From Colias croceus (lineage: Eukaryota > Arthropoda > Insecta > Lepidoptera > Pieridae): a stretch of DNA of 64,000 bases. The DNA lies in contig NC_059566.1 of assembly GCF_905220415.1 (NCBI RefSeq), positions 3,844,001 to 3,908,000 of the forward strand, given 5' to 3'. Shown one piece after another: positions 31,701 to 43,700 of the stretch. The translations under genes and the position numbers were made by a program. Positions within the stretch are counted from its first letter, which is position 1. Each line of letters begins with the position of its first letter. The notes beneath the pieces were generated by a model, which worked only from the letters and a program-made list of their open reading frames with translations, ran no database searches and was not told the DNA's origin.

Positions 31701-34700
31701 CACGAAAATACTTTTTCCATCTACCCACCGCGCCTTCATCGTCCACGTACACGTGGTCCAGTTCGAGCCTTCTAAACTGCACCTTCTTCAGCAACGCTTC
31801 TAGTGCGTCTATTGTCGAGTCAACATGTCAGGTTAACATAATAAATAATAATATATGCTTTGTCTCATGACCGAGAGTACATGAATAAATGAATACGCTA
31901 TTATGCTTGTGTGTGTGTGTGTGTGTTTTTTATATTTATTCCAAGGTCATAAATAAATACGTACCGCGCCTTCATCGTCCACGTACACGTGGTCCAGTTC
32001 GAGCCTTCTAAACTGCACCTTTTTGAGCAACGCTTCTAGTGCGTCTACCGGCGCGGGGCCGCGAAGCGAACACGAAGCGAGAGCGAGGCGGGAAGCGCGC
32101 GTACTGCCTCCTATCGTGTTATCTGGTAACTCCTGTGAACGTTATAATATTCATCTATGTATATCGCAGATAATGTTTGCATATAACAAAATCTCAAGGA
32201 AGACAAGGAAGTCAAAACTATACTCAATGTATAGTACTCAATTCGGAGGGCTGTAAAACCTTGGCTATTTACATGTTGTGAATAAAAGTTGTTCTTCGAA
32301 AAACAATCTACAAAAATGGTCTGATATAATTTCTTCGTAAAATTATAAAAAGAAAAGTTTTATAGAAAAATATAAACATCTCTAATTTCTTATTTATAGT
32401 TCTATTTACGACAAAAAGTTACTGGACCAATGTTGTAGAGAATTTAATTTGCATCAAATAATAATAACATTGTTTTATTATCAAATAAATAGTTTAAGAG
32501 ATATATCGTAAAAACCATTTCAACAGCTATGGCGGCCGTGGGACAAGGGTGGCGACCCCACAAACTTGGTGATAGCTTCACACTGACCCCCCCTACACAT
32601 CAAAATAATAAAATTGCGTCCTCTAAAAAACGCAACCCCAAATGTAACTTTTCAATGGACTATTTAATGTTTTTAAGTTTTGTATTTGATATTTTTATAG
32701 GAAACTGCGAATTTTAGTCATTTAAAATTAATCCTTAGAACGAATACGCATTACCGAAACGCCCACGATTTTTCGAACTATTTATGGTTATTATTATATT
32801 TGCCAAATATCGGTTTCACGTGTCGTTAACGACATGTCGTATGCCAAATATCTTTACGTTTTGTCGTAACGACAATCACGCGATCGCAACTGCCTAATTG
32901 ATGTGTTGATTGATAACTAAAGCTTTTTGTGTCTTATTAATAAACATACATACATAATATAATAAAATCATAGGAAAGTCAAAACTGTACATAGAATATT
33001 TTTTCAAAATATTAGGGCGTGTTCTACAATCGATATATCAAAGCCAAATAATATAGTTTTTAAATTTTTTTTTCTGTTTGTCTGTTTGATTGTATGTATA
33101 TCCGGGCTAATCTCAAAAGTACTGAGTATGGATTTTCTTCAAATTTGATACAGAGATAGCTTGAGGCCTGAGGAAGGTTTTATCCCGGATATCCCACGGG
33201 AAAGGGAACTATGCGGGGTTTCTTTGGAAACGCGAGCGAAGTCGCTGACAGAAAGCATACATATTAAGTAAGGACTAGTAAATATTAGAATGCTCTGTAA
33301 CTAAAACCGACTCCTCTCTTCTCATTCCATTTCTTACCCGTATCTGCTGCAAGACAGAGTCGATCGGTGGCGTGTCGTGACCTCGGCACGCTTCGAGGTA
33401 CTCGGCGGCCAGCTGCGCCCGCGTCGTTGTAGGCACTGAAACAAGAGATATCAAAATCATAATCAAAAAAATTAATACAGTATAACAATTGTGATAAAAA
33501 AAATCTAGTTGTTGAGACATTTTTTTAAGCATAAGAGCTAGCGCGCAAGAGCAACTTTTGTCTCCGCAACTATTTTGTCTCTCCCATCAACTCTATGGGG
33601 AGTTACGTCACTACGTGCACGCACTTTCGTACTAGCCCATAGAGTTGATGGGAGAGACAAAATAGTTGCGGAGACAAAAGTTGCTCTTGCGCGCTAGCTC
33701 TAAAAGTGTGTTAAAATTGTCATTCAGAATACAAGGAAGGCATTAGACGTAGGATGGTAAGACTAAGATATAAATATGTACATAATGTTAAAAAACTGTT
33801 CAAATAAAGATAATTTTACGTTTATTTCTTGGTCAAACTATATTATCATGATTCATATAAGAATTTACTAAATTGTATTAGTTACATCTATCTAGTACCA
33901 TTTCTTAAAACAAAATATGTAAAAGGAAAAGCGACTTAATGATTGACCGAATTACATAATATCACCACACAACTTCAATTTCGGAAAAAACGTTTATTTA
34001 AAAACTCTGCTTAATAACACGCGAAGGCAGAGTTTTTTTTCGGACAATTTTTGATCGTGATTATAAGTCTAGCTGTTTATTGTATTTCAATTAATAGAAA
34101 GATATTTATTTTACACTAGCTTCCGCCCACGACTTTGTACGTGCATCCCCGTTTTTTCCCGTTCCCGCAAGAATTTCGGGAAATCCTTTCTTAGCGGATG
34201 CCTACGTTCTAACATCTACCTGCATGCCAAATTTCAGCCCGATACGTCCAGTGGTTTGGGCTGTGCGTTGATAGATCACTATATCAGTCACCTTTGAGTT
34301 TTATATATTATGTATAGAATATTTTATATTATATAGATTATGCTTCCAATCACATCGTATCCCCTTGTCACCTGTACGTTACTAAAACAGTTTTGGACAG
34401 GCACAAAATCCGAGCAAACAAAACACGATGAAATGCACCTTGATGTCAGATCATGTTTACGTAATTTTCGGGGTATGAAGTCACTCTGACTCACTATGTG
34501 GAATATGAGTTGACCGTGGGCTTCTGATGGTGACATGATCGGTAAAGATATAGTTTATTTTATATTGGAACTAGTTTACCGCCCGCGGCTTCGCCCGCTT
34601 TTACTAAAACCTAATAAATTATATACTAAAACCTTCCTCTTGAATCACTCTATCTATTAAAAAAAAACCACATCAACATCCGTTGCGTAGTTTGAAAGAT

Positions 34701-37700
34701 TTAAGCATACAAAGGGACATAGGGACAGAGAAAGTGACTTTGTTTTATACTATGTAGTGATGATTCACGGATAAGCAATGGCATGTGGTGAGGGCCTCGG
34801 ACTTTCAAATCGATAAGTCGGAGGTTCGAGACCAGGCGAGCCTGCAGGAAATAAATTGATTTTTCAATTTATCTGTGCATGTTGTCTTGTTGTTTTCAGG
34901 GTACAAACTTTCATCTCCTTTTAATAACCTTGTAAATATTTCAGCAACTTTTTCGTATGTATTTGTAACATTAATAGGATAAATAAATAAATAAAAATGA
35001 CGTCACCACCGTCTGCTTCGTATCTATGGATCTTGACCTTATATTTGTTTACTTGCAATATTTAACACGTTGAATATAAAACAACAACATTCGACTTCTT
35101 ACAAATATCATAATCGTGAAAGTATGTAGGTACCTACGTTTGATCTTCTTTAACGAAAAAACTACTAGACGGGTTTTGATGATACTTCGCACTGATGTAG
35201 CGTAAATGTACCAGAATAGTAAGCTATGGAAATATTTTCGATTTGCGCAAGCTATGTACCTATGCTTAAATTTTTAAAATTACACAAGGGATCTTGATGC
35301 GGTTTTTTTAAATAGATTAAGTGGTTTTACTGTATAATTTACTAGCTTACCGTCCGCGGCTTCGCCCGCTTTGTCTAAAACCTAATAAATTATATACTAA
35401 AACCTTTCTCTTGAATCACTGTATCTATTAAAAACCGCAACAATATCCGTTGCGTAGTTTTAAAGATTTAAGCATACAAAGGGACATAGGGACAGAGAAA
35501 ACGACTTTGTTTTGTACTATGTAGTGATTATGTTAAAGACAAACCGGGCGAAGCCAAGGGTGGAATCCTAGTTCATAATAATACGAAAATTTGTATGCTC
35601 GCTACAGCACCAATACATATTACCTATAACAAGGTCTTTTCCTAAAAATCACCCTCTAATTACATGCATAGCTGTTAGCTTATTTTCGAAGAAATACCCG
35701 CGAATTGAGAACCTCCTCCTTCTTCTCGATTTCAATATAATAATTTGATTTTGAACAGTTGAGAATTTTAAGAAAAAATACAAAATTGTATTACTTATGC
35801 AACAAATCCAACCTTAGTGGCAATATGTACCTACACTTAAATATGGTATGTATGTAAATATATCAAATATTTTTATTTATTATTATTATTTATTTATGGT
35901 TTTATTTCATTTTATTTTTTTTAATATAATTATTTTATGAAAATATTTTTTGTCTACCCATCCCTTCTATATGTTTTTGTGATTACATTCTGTATTTATT
36001 CAATTTTTATTTCGCATTTTAATATTAGTAAGTAAGTAATAGTAAGTAGTATATATTGTTTCTCTAATCGTTACAATGTCTAGGGGCCACTGAAAACCAG
36101 CTCTGTGTATGCATAATTGCAGCATAGATAATGCTGAGTTGGCTTCCCTTTTTCTAGGACACTGTTTTACAATTATTGATTTTCTTTATTTTTATTTTTT
36201 TCTCATGTTCATTTTTACTTTCTTTCTTGTGTGTAAATTTTATGTAATTTTCATTTTTAGTTTAGTTTTGTTTATTTATTTTTTGTATTGATGTTCTTTA
36301 TTGATGTCCTTGAAATAAATGTTTTTTCTTTCTTTCTTTCTTTCTATAAGTTTAAACTAGCATCAAACGATGGAACAAAAAAAAATACACCTCCTTACTT
36401 TTCCGCAAGTTCGCTGACCCCGCGGACGGCGTACAGTACAAGTACCTAGGCTAGTTCAACACGATGTCTGGCGAATATCCAAAATTAGGCTCAAGTGGGG
36501 AAAAAAACGTGCTCAATAATAGGACTGCCAAAACTACTTTTCGCGGTTTTTTAATCAGAAGCACCAAATTTATATAGCAACTAGCTGTGCTCCGCGGTTT
36601 CATCCGCATTGCTCCGCTCCGGTTGGTCTTAGTGTGATGATATATATAGCCTTCCTTGATAAATGGGCTATCTAACACCGAAATAAATTTTCAAATCGGA
36701 CCAGTACTTCCTGAGATTAGCGCGTTATGTGATAATATTTAGCCTATAGCCTTCCTCGATAAATACGTACGATAATTATCGTACAAATACGATAATTTTT
36801 AGTTAAATGTCTATAGTGTGAAAAAAAAGTTTCACTTTTACCGTGGTTTCATAAAACCACACAACATTTTTTATTTTTTATATCTGTACATCTATCAGAT
36901 ACTAAAAAGCGACAGTCTATATTATTCTCATACTTCCAAAATACCTATCCCACGCTAATATTCCTCCTACCTCTCTATCGAAACGCTTCAAAATCGCTAC
37001 AGCCATTCGCGTACAAACAGACATACAAACAGACATACAAACAACTATCACAACGACATTGGCTTTGAAAACTTCACACCTTGACAGTGATATTTGAAAT
37101 AAACAGGGCCATCTATTTCGGGCGTAATGACTAACATACTCACATTACTCATATGTAATTATTTCACATGAGAATTGCCACATAATTTTCTGCAAAACTG
37201 TAAAATATATTTCTGGCTAAATTTAACGGACTCGCACTTTGGCTTGTTGTTATAATCTAATATATAAAAATCAATGCCACTTTTCGTTGTAATTCCATAA
37301 CTCGAGAACGGCTGAACCGATTTCGATAATTCTTTTTTTATTATATTCCTTGAAGTACGAGGATGGTTCTTATGTAGAGAAAACGTTAATATGTACCACG
37401 GGCGAAGCCGGGGCGGACCGCTAGTAAATAATAAATATATTACCTACTAGTTCAGGATACATCGCCCATTTTTGCAAGTGACTACTATCAAGCTGATTTT
37501 CTGTTTGTTATATGCTTTATTTTGATGAGACACCGAATAATTTCGTGTACGAAACTCTCGATTGTGGTAGCTAACAGAGATAACAAGGATAAAATTTTTT
37601 TATTTGATGGTTCTCAAATATTTATTATGCAATTTGTAGGACAATATGTCTGTTGAATTATATAAACATTAACTAAGTGAAAACAAAAAAATCAGCTTGT

Positions 37701-40700
37701 TAGTAATCGTTTATGATGACCTCGTTATCGATACACTTTGGAAAGGGGGACTCTTTGAACCAACCATAGATTTTGTAGGACAAATATTTTTTCGAATAAT
37801 TTAGGTAATTATCTTGAGATTGAACAAAAAAAAAAATTCAGATAGTAATAAATATGGTTCTCAACCATCAAATCAAAATTTTTTATCCTTGTTATCTCTG
37901 TTAGCTACCACAATCGAGAGTTTCGTACACGAAATTATTGGGCGTCTCATCAAAATAAAGCTACAAACGGAAAATTAGCTTGATAGTAGTCACTTGCAAA
38001 AATGGGCGATGTATCCTGAACTATACTGGATACTTGGAGCAACTTTATCTGGTCCGAAAACAAACAATACCTATACCTACTGTTGAAAATAAGACTTGTG
38101 AAGAAATTACTAATCTATACTAAATATCATAAAGCTGAACAGTTTGTTTGTTTGAACGCGCTAATCTCAGGAAACAGGTACTGCGGTCCGATTTGAAAAA
38201 TTCTTTCGGTGTTACATAGCCCATTTATCTGGTAAGGCTATGGTTTATATTATATTATATCATCACGCTAAGACCAACAGGAGCATAGGTCATAGCACAT
38301 ACACTCGAAAAACATACCTCTCCTTTCGCAATCGGGTAAAAAGGGAGGGTCACATGTTAACAGCACATCTACGTCAATTTAGCTAGGATTTCCTCGTATT
38401 CAGGCATGACATCATACAATTTATTATTACCAGCTGGCCAGGCTTTGCTAATCTCTTCATTAACAAGACGTACTTATAAGGCCTAATGACACTTCTTATT
38501 TATATAAACGAGGAGTTTTTAATCTTTTGAAGTGCAAAATCTATTCTAAGATCCGAACCTAAATCGACCAATATATAGATAGTAAATTTAGCCTAATAAA
38601 AAAAAAAACATTTTTTAATAATAAATTAAAAATATCCTGTCCAACCCATTTTTAATAAATTTTTAATTACTAAATAGTATAAAACAAAGTAGCTTTCTCT
38701 GTCCCTATGTCCCTTTGTATGCTTAAATCTTTAAAACTACGCAACGGATTTTGATGCGGTTTTTTTAAATAGATAGAGTGATTCAAGAGGAAGGTTTTAG
38801 TATATAATTTATTAGGTTTTAGACAAAGCGGGCGAAGCTGCGGACGGTTTTATTTTTATTTATTTTATTTTATTTATACTATGTAGTGATTATATACTAA
38901 AATATTGTTGATTATTGAAAAACTATAGTGATTAATAGCTTTTTTTATAGAATTACTAGCTTTCCGCGCGCGGCTTCGCCCGCGTTTTCAAAGAAAAACC
39001 CGTTCCCGTAACATTTCCGGGATAAAACCTATCCTATGTCCTTTCTCGGGTATCAAAATATCTCTATACCAAATTTCATGCAAATTGGTTCAGTAGTTAA
39101 GGCGTGATTGAGTAACAGACAGACAGACAGAGTTACTTTCGCATTTATAATATTAGTAATTAGTATGGATGCAAGAGTTTAATGCTTATGGTATTAATAA
39201 ATAATGAATACTAACACTTTTTATAAATACACAAAATGCCTTTTACATTCTAGGGCCAAATAATTTGCGCTATTATTCGAAATAATATTTGCCAATTGAA
39301 TAAATATTTTTGCTATATCTAGAGACATTTCATGGAACAATTTTTTAATATTATATGTACTTTAATACACCTAAAGGCTTCAAAATCGCTACAGCCATTC
39401 TGATGGTAAGATTAATTTAATATGTCATTCTAACCTTATGTTCCTATAATATTACTAGCTTTCCGCCCGCGGCTTCGCCCGCGTTTTCGAAGAAAAACCC
39501 GCATAGTTCCCGTTCTCGAGGGATTTCCGGGATAAAACCTATTCTATCTCTCAAGTTGGATCGAACTGCACATGGTGTGTGAATTTTATTATAATCGGTT
39601 AAGTGGTTTAGGAGTCCATTGAGGACAAACATTGTGACACGAGATTTATATATATTAAAGAAGATTAAAAATACAGTCAAATTTTGAACCTGCTTTTTTT
39701 TGAAGTTGGTTGACAAAATCGCACAAAATACGATCAATCAATTGACTGACCTCCTATTTACAACCTTATATACCTACATAGCCTGATACATAATCTATAG
39801 AATATAATATACTAGTTGCTCCCCTCATGTTGGTCTTAGCGTTATGATATATGGCTTACTAGGTTTCCGCCCGCGGCTTCGCCCGCGAAGTCAAAGAATA
39901 ACCCGCATAGTTCCCGTTCCCGTGGGATTTCCGGGATTGCGTCATTTTCCCGGGGTAAAAAGTAGCCTATGTCCTTTCTCGGGTATCAAAATGTCTCCAT
40001 ACCAAATTTCATGAAAATTGGTTCAGTAGTTTAGGCGTGATTAAGTAACAGACAGACAGACAGAGTTACTTTCGCATTTATAATATTAGTATGGATAGCC
40101 TTACTCGATAAATGGGCTATCTAACACCGAAATAATTTTTCAAATCGGACCATTAGTTCCTGAGATTAGCGCGTTCGATCAAACTCTTCAGCTTTATAAT
40201 ATAAGTATAGATAATACCAAAGCGCCTTGCAGTCTGCCCGGCTAGATGTGACACTCGGCTACCTCCCCCACCCCGCTCCCCTTCTTACAAGTGACATATC
40301 GCATCCAATACCGTAGCTATGTACTATAAATTATAATGCTTTTATTAGCTTCACCTGTATGTTTGTTTGTAACCGATGACTATAGACTCGATAGAATGAA
40401 TGAATGAATGAAAAATACTTTATTGTACACCAGACATGATACATTTTATAAACTTAACAACAAATTAACCAATGTACAGTAGGCGGCCTTATCGCTGGCA
40501 GCGATCTCTACCAGGCAACCCAAAAAAAAAATAGATAGATAGAGTTGATTCAAACGATATACATATATGTATCAAAGTTTAATGACGATTCAATGTTTAA
40601 AGTGTTTCTTTAGTTTATCTAATTTATTGTCAATACTAATATTATAAATGCTAATGTGTTAGTCGATTCAATAAAAGCATCGATGGTCTGCAGAAAAAAA

Positions 40701-43700
40701 TTGAAAAAAAAACAACAGCAAAATCCTACTAATATTATAAATGCGAAAGTTTGTATGGATGTATGGATGTTTGTTATTCTTTCACGTAAACTGAACTCTT
40801 TCTACTGAACCGATTACAATGAAATTTAGCACACGTATAGAGAGTAACTTGGATTAACACATAGGATAGTTTTTATCCCGGAAATCCCACGGGAACGGGA
40901 ACTATGCGGGTTTTCCTTTGCAAACGCGGGCGAAACCGCGGGCGGAAATCTATCCTACTAATATTATAAATGCGAAAGTTTGTATGGATGTATGGATGTT
41001 TGTTACTCTTTCACGTAAAAACTACTGAACCGATTACAATGAAATTTAGCACACATATAGAGGGTAACTTGGATTAACACATAGGATAGTTTTTATCCCG
41101 GAAATCCCACGGGAACGGGAACTATGCGGGTTATCCTTTGCAAACGCGGGCGAAGCCGCGGGCGGAAATCTAGTTTTCGATATAGGGTGAAGAGTTTTTG
41201 CCCGTGCCGCTTATTCAAACTAGTATATTACTAAATCCCAAAAGGTCTATTCAGACTAGAGCGGTATACTCGGTAGCGGATACCGCTCTGATCTGAATAT
41301 GCCTTTAATTTTAAGTCTATCGCTGTCACTGGCAGAATTCATTAAAGCCAATAATTACAGCGAGGCCCGCTATACGATTGCCTCTTGTATTACATAACTC
41401 CCATGTAAGCCTGTGAGACAGAATAATTTTACGTCTATATACAACTAGCTGTGCTACTGTTTTACCCGCAGTACTGCGTTCCTGTTGGTCTTAGCGTGAT
41501 GATATATAGCCTATAACCTTCCACGATAAATGGGTTATCTAACACCGAAAGATTTTTTCAAATCGCGCGTTCAAACAAACAAACAAAGTCTTCAGCTTTA
41601 TATTATTATAGTATAGACTAGCTTTCCGACAAAATTTGCATCACCATCTTCAGCCCATATACGATCCCACTGCTGGGACACGTGCCTTCTATACCGGTTC
41701 AGGCTATAATCCACCACGCTAGCCAAGTGCGGGTTGGCAGATGTCACATACCGTCGAAAGTTAGGTTCTTCGACATGCTAGTTTTGACATGATATTTTCT
41801 TTCACCGTTTCAAGCCGTGGTGACGTTATCAACATGCACGGAAACATTGAAAAATCAATACTTTCTGCATGCTCGCCTGGTATCGAACCCCTGACTTAAC
41901 AATTTAAAGTGTGATGGTCCTCGCTACTCACCATTCTTATAATATTAGTAGGTACGTATAGATTAACTATTGACCGGTTGACTGACCGGTTGGCTTGGTT
42001 GGTAGTGGCCCTTCCTTCCAAGCCATAGGTCGTGGGTTCGATTCCCACCCGGGGCAAATATTTGTGTGATGAACATAGTTGTTTGCTCTGTGTCTGGGTG
42101 TTAATTATCTATATAAGTATTTATTTAAAATTATATATGTATATATTTATCAGCCATCTGGTTACCACAACACAAGCGAAAGCTTAGTATGGGATCAGAT
42201 CATGCCATGTGTGAAAATTGTCCTGAAATATTTATTCATTATTTATTATTTACACACACACATAACCGTAACAAAATATCCAAGTAAATCCTACATGATT
42301 CCACGCGTCCTTGGCTATCGTATACAATTTCGCATTGCTAATAGTAATAAATAATAATTGATAACGGCTGTAGTAGTATTTGTAAAAATAGTCAAACACT
42401 ATCACCTATAGCTTATCAATATAGATAGTTAGATATAGAAATGTGTTTAGAATGTGTGGTAATATTGAAACTACCTTTACGGCCGCGGCATCGCCTGCTT
42501 TGTCTGAAGCTTAATAATAAATGATACAATATCTATATCCATACTAATATTATAAATGCGAAAGTAACTCTGTCTGTCTGTCTGTTACTCAATCACGCCT
42601 AAACTACTAAACCAATTTTCATGAAATTTGGTATAGAGATATTTTGATACTCGAGAAAGGACATAGGATAGGTTTTATCGTGAACAGGAACTATGCGGGT
42701 TTTTCTTTATTCTGCGCGGGCGATGCCGCGGTGTGAACGGCTGAACCGATTTCGATAATTCTTTTTTTATTATATTCCTTGAAGTATGTGGATGGTTCTT
42801 ATGTAGAGAAAACGTAAATATGTACCACGGGCAGAGCCGGGGCGGACCGCTAGTACAATTATAAACCTTCCTCTCAAACTCAAACTCAAACATTTATTTA
42901 TTCAATTAGACTTCTTTTAGAAGCACTTTCGAATCGTCATTACATATTTTAACAATTACCACTCAATCAATTAAAGACTGCATCAGAATGCGAAGTTTGC
43001 GTAGTTTTAAAGATTTAAGAATACTATGTAGTGTTAGTGATACTTGAATATTCCTTGAGAAGCATCTCTACTTACAAAATCTGCATCAAAATTCGTTGAG
43101 TAGTTTTAAAGATGTATGCTATACATAGGGACAGACAGACAACACGTTTTTGTTAACACGCTTTTTGCACACCTGCATTTTTTTAAATATTTTTATACGT
43201 AACCGATTACTTGGCTTGATTTTGACCGACTTTTCAGTTTTATATTAGTTATTACTAGCTGTTCTCCGCGGTTTCACCCGCATAAATGGGCTAATAGCCT
43301 TCCTCGATAAATGGGCTATCTAACACCGAAAGAATTATTCAAATCGGACCAGTAGTTCCTGAGATTAGCGCGTTCAAACAAACAATACAAGATACAATAA
43401 TACAGTGTGTGCGAAACATACATGTTGCGTCACGCTGAATTTCCCGCGAACGGTGATTCACAGCAGGATTCGTGAAGGTTAATAGTAATGCATACATATA
43501 AATTATAATAACTGCACCTAAATTGCCCACAAAAAGTAACAGTAACCGAAATCTATCAAGTACTAGCGGTCCGCCCCGGCTTCGCCCGTTGTACATGTTT
43601 ACGTTTTCTCTACATAAGAACCATCCTCGTACTTCAAGGAATATAATAAAAAAAAATTATCGAAATCGGTTCAGCCGTTCTCGAGTTATGCACTTACCAA

